From Marinobacter antarcticus (GTDB taxonomy: Bacteria; Pseudomonadota; Gammaproteobacteria; Pseudomonadales; Oleiphilaceae): 64,000 bases of DNA. Below are positions 62,735 to 64,000 of the stretch, one piece after another. Positions within the stretch are counted from its first letter, which is position 1; every line of letters starts with the position of its first letter. The position numbers and the translations under genes are program-made. The notes under the pieces are model-generated. The model was not told the origin of the DNA. It did not search any database and saw only the letters and a list, made by a program, of their open reading frames with translations. The stretch is taken from contig NZ_DRGY01000152.1 of the NCBI RefSeq assembly GCF_011049865.1, positions 1-64,000 on the forward strand. The letters are read 5' to 3'.

Positions 62735-63886
62735 TTACGAGTAAACCTTGATTCTTTTTCCGGTCATCCGAGTAACGAACGACTGAAGTCGCTTCAAGAA
62801 TTTATACTTCTTTTCCCAAGTTGCAAATTCATTATATTCATGAATCGGAGCTTCCATCAACTCGTTAAACTCTGCGCGATTGATACGTAATTTTTTACAG
62901 AAGTAGGATATATCTATTTCAAGCTCGTCATCATTATAGAGTGGTTCTTTCATTTTTGTAAGTGCATCTTCACGCGTCATTTGCCCCGAAACTATCAAGC
63001 TCGAATAATGCGGCCTTCTTTTATCATAACCAAACTTAGTCGGAAGATAATAGTTCTGGAAAAATTTGGTAAACAAAGACTCTCCGTGTTTACGAGGATA
63101 AGGTTTGTATCCAACAGTTTTTTCAAGCTCAGCCAGCGCCTCAATTTTGTCGTAAGGCATGTAATTTAACGGCCGTACTGTGCGCATTTTTTTTATAAAC
63201 GGGTACCAAATATAACATTTAAAAAAACTTATAGTTTTATATTGTCTGAGCTTCCTCTCGCCAAAACGACTATGTATTGCGTTCAAGTTAATCGCATCCA
63301 TAGCGCTGCCATGCCATGCCTTTGGAAAAATACCTTCCGTTGCCAAATTACCTCCGGATAAAATGTAACGAATCCGATGCTTAGTAGCAAAATGATAAAG
63401 GCTAGCAAAAAAAATATGGTCTTGGGGCACATCCTGGTTAGCAACTCCTGCCCGCAAATAGGCGAGATGCAAATCCCGCATATCCTGCCAATCGACGACA
63501 TGGGTGTGTAAATCAAAATCACAGTGTTTGACTACCGCTTCTATATTTGCGACCGCAAGCTCGCTGTTCCAACCGGCATCGACATGCATTACAAGTGGGC
63601 GCAAACCTAATTCCTTTACCCTCAGCGCAAGATATGAACTATCAACACCACCACTCAAACCAAGTATGCAATCATACTCCTGATCTTTGCCTGCGGCTTT
63701 AATATCCAAAACGGCTTTTTTTAGTAATTCTTGTCCCTTCTCGTTTGGAAACCAATTTTTTCGCGAAACACTTTCGAACTCAACACAATGATTACACACC
63801 CCATCTTGACTGAATTCAATTTCGGGGTCTGATGTATCCATAACGCAACTGGAACATATCTGAACATAGTCACCGCTTGAAGTCAT
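62735..63886 (-). CDS. wbpG: PP-loop N-acetyl sugar amidotransferase (WbpG-like)
   Basis: 383 residues. Zinc-binding pairs CSSC and CNHC near the N-terminus (with the family's TSDPEIEFSQDGVCN context), PP-loop SGGVDSS from S78, and IRYILSGGNLATEG in the middle. Makes an amidino group on an acetamido sugar with ammonia from a partner glutaminase. It lacks its own glutaminase domain, and no hisH- or hisF-like gene is within the window. Confidence 0.9.
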   Translation of the reverse strand: MTSSGDYVQICSSCVMDTSDPEIEFSQDGVCNHCVEFESVSRKNWFPNEKGQELLKKAVLDIKAAGKDQEYDCILGLSGGVDSSYLALRVKELGLRPLVMHVDAGWNSELAVANIEAVVKHCDFDLHTHVVDWQDMRDLHLAYLRAGVANQDVPQDHIFFASLYHFATKHRIRYILSGGNLATEGIFPKAWHGSAMDAINLNAIHSRFGERKLRQYKTISFFKCYIWYPFIKKMRTVRPLNYMPYDKIEALAELEKTVGYKPYPRKHGESLFTKFFQNYYLPTKFGYDKRRPHYSSLIVSGQMTREDALTKMKEPLYNDDELEIDISYFCKKLRINRAEFNELMEAPIHEYNEFATWEKKYKFLKRLQSFVTRMTGKRIKVYS

Positions 63887-63943
63887 AAATTATCCTAATG
63901 AACGTTGGTAATTACTTTAATTAGCTATTCTCGAAATTAGACA

Positions 63944-64000
63944 TTACTTTCTAGCGTTCAGGAAATTTCCATAGCCATTGATCGACGCCAAAATAAAGAT
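63944..64000 (-). CDS. Possible C-terminal end of an upstream polysaccharide gene
   Basis: 18 codons read open from the window edge to TAA 63946-63944 (IFILASINGYGNFLNARK). This could be the tail of the gene before the wbpG-like gene; it does not look like HisF. Too short to identify. 57 bases separate it from the wbpG-like start. Confidence 0.3.
   Translation of the reverse strand: MFILASINGYGNFLNARK

Noticed and set aside
63944..64000. C-terminus of HisF as wbpG partner
   Set aside because: The 18 visible residues do not resemble the end of HisF or HisH; identity left open.

Overview
The window looks like chromosome of a marine gammaproteobacterium close to Marinobacter, with Pseudomonas-like traits: an MvaT-type nucleoid protein, a wbp-like O-antigen locus, degenerate and active GGDEF/EAL proteins, and split type II secretion genes. 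This placement is inferred from protein character and gene order; no database search was possible. I see no prophage, insertion sequence or CRISPR array.

Layout. 1-2.7 kb: the start of tamA (cut by the window edge) and, divergently, a voltage-sensor-like membrane protein without a pore. 2.8-6.3 kb: cysJI, sulfite reductase. 6.6-6.7 kb: a small remnant of a type II NADH dehydrogenase gene. 6.8-14.6 kb: an unusual metabolic cassette, with a creatinase-fold M24 protein facing a four-gene operon (carbon-nitrogen hydrolase, ATP-grasp ligase, C45 acyltransferase/hydrolase, very long PLP decarboxylase). I cannot assign this set to a known pathway, and it is the best candidate for an undescribed system. 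14.8-18.3 kb: initiator tRNA, thiolase, long FabG-type reductase, and a Val-Asp-Val tRNA cluster. 18.4-26.7 kb: a coiled-coil membrane protein, purEK, sodB, a c-di-GMP phosphodiesterase, and a LemA/M48 pair. 26.7-33.2 kb: gspNCD, groESL with a sigma-32 promoter, fxsA. 33.3-39.6 kb: a hipBA toxin-antitoxin pair, an alkyltransferase-like protein, an AmpG permease that appears to start at AUU, YajQ, a receiver/degenerate-GGDEF protein, and argG.

39.8-48.4 kb: flagellar filament genes fliS, fliD, flaG and fliC on the minus strand, and a second flagellin plus a TPR-methyltransferase on the plus strand. fliC and fliD have clear sigma-28 promoters; the second flagellin has a sigma-54-type promoter. 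48.5-52.7 kb: exonuclease I, a receiver-CheX protein with a PAS-GGDEF cyclase, and an MvaT-like silencer.

52.9-64.0 kb: a minus-strand surface polysaccharide cluster. Its order resembles wbpG-wbpH-wbpI...wbpM of P. aeruginosa. A PglF/E/D/C-like set suggests a di-N-acetylbacillosamine-type first sugar. WbpI/WecB-like epimerase and two PP-loop amidotransferases, one fused to its own glutaminase domain, suggest amidino-modified sugars. The cluster continues past the right edge.
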